Shown here: piece after piece, positions 63,976 through 64,000 of the stretch
How the letters are laid out: each line of letters begins with the position of its first letter
Numbering within the stretch: position 1 is the stretch's first letter
Assembly (NCBI RefSeq): GCF_017875955.1
Contig: NZ_JAGINK010000001.1
Span: 5,362,501-5,426,500, forward strand
DNA from: Pseudomonas sp. BP8
GTDB lineage: Bacteria; Pseudomonadota; Gammaproteobacteria; Pseudomonadales; Pseudomonadaceae
Reading direction: 5' to 3'
Length of the DNA stretch: 64,000 bases
Translations under genes and position numbers: made by a program
Notes under the pieces: model-generated
Database searches by the model: none
What the model was told of the DNA's origin: nothing
The model's input: only the letters and a program-made list of their open reading frames with translations

Positions 63976-64000
63976 ACCTGCACGACCGATTCACCCGCTA
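63972..64000 (+). CDS. Possible start of next gene, cut by window end
   Basis: A GTG at 63972 overlaps the cmoB stop and opens a frame VNLHDRFTR that runs off the window. Overlapping starts are used repeatedly here, but nine residues are too few to identify a product. Confidence 0.25.

Overview
The window reads as chromosomal DNA of a Pseudomonas of the P. putida group. Support: high GC with strong third-position bias, two REP families built on GCGGGCTTGCCCCGCGAA and GGAGCGGCCTTGTGTCGCGAA, and a recognisable order of Pseudomonas loci (metG-rnf-nth, argG-motY-pyrC-rnt, bfd-bfr, glpFKRD, aatJQMP-aauSR, oprB-gcd-lon). No rRNA, tRNA, CRISPR array, prophage or insertion sequence was seen. Almost every stretch is ordinary core genome; the unusual material lies in gene arrangements, operators and intergenic repeats.

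Layout. 0-6 kb: end of a DNA repair cluster (ATP-dependent ligase, Lhr-type helicase, PdeM nuclease) with an M14 metallohydrolase gene inserted between ligase and helicase. 6-11 kb: dcd, a cold-shock gene, apbC and metG. 10.9-14.5 kb: a reduced Rnf-like operon (A, D, G, E only), nth and a small acidic PA3496-type protein. 14.5-21.6 kb: an orphan response regulator, a small membrane protein, argG, motY and pyrC-rnt, with two copies of a long composite intergenic repeat. 21.6-26 kb: iron and redox genes (peroxiredoxin, bfd, bfr, grxD, a molybdopterin oxidoreductase). 26.4-34.4 kb: argF with an orphan ABC ATPase, ybaK and the glycerol genes glpF-glpK-glpR-glpD. 34.5-41.3 kb: the acidic amino acid transporter aatJQMP and its two-component regulator aauSR, with two probable AauR sites and a sigma-54 promoter. 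41.3-52.4 kb: GlpM-like protein, hydrolase, metR, Nudix protein, zinc-independent L31, membrane glutamate-synthase-like protein, a very large penicillin-binding protein, a PadR/ferric-reductase pair and two small genes. 52.5-64 kb: znuD-like receptor, oprB, gcd, lon with a heat-shock promoter, an I42 inhibitor, cmoA and cmoB.

How the parts work together. Glycerol enters by GlpF, is phosphorylated by GlpK and oxidised by GlpD under GlpR. Aspartate/glutamate sensing by AauS-AauR should drive aatJQMP through RpoN. OprB and Gcd handle glucose at the outer membrane and in the periplasm. Zur-like sites precede both the zinc-free L31 gene and the znuD-like receptor, so those two loci probably form one zinc-starvation response. 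Fur-like sites precede bfd and the PadR/ferric-reductase pair.

The strongest candidates for something not routinely described are the Rnf-like operon that has lost RnfB, RnfC and three of the four intramembrane cysteines of RnfA/RnfE; the M14 enzyme inside the ligase-helicase-nuclease cluster; the large PBP whose second glycosyltransferase glutamate appears replaced; and the long mosaic intergenic repeats. All family assignments are from reading the protein sequences; no database search was possible.
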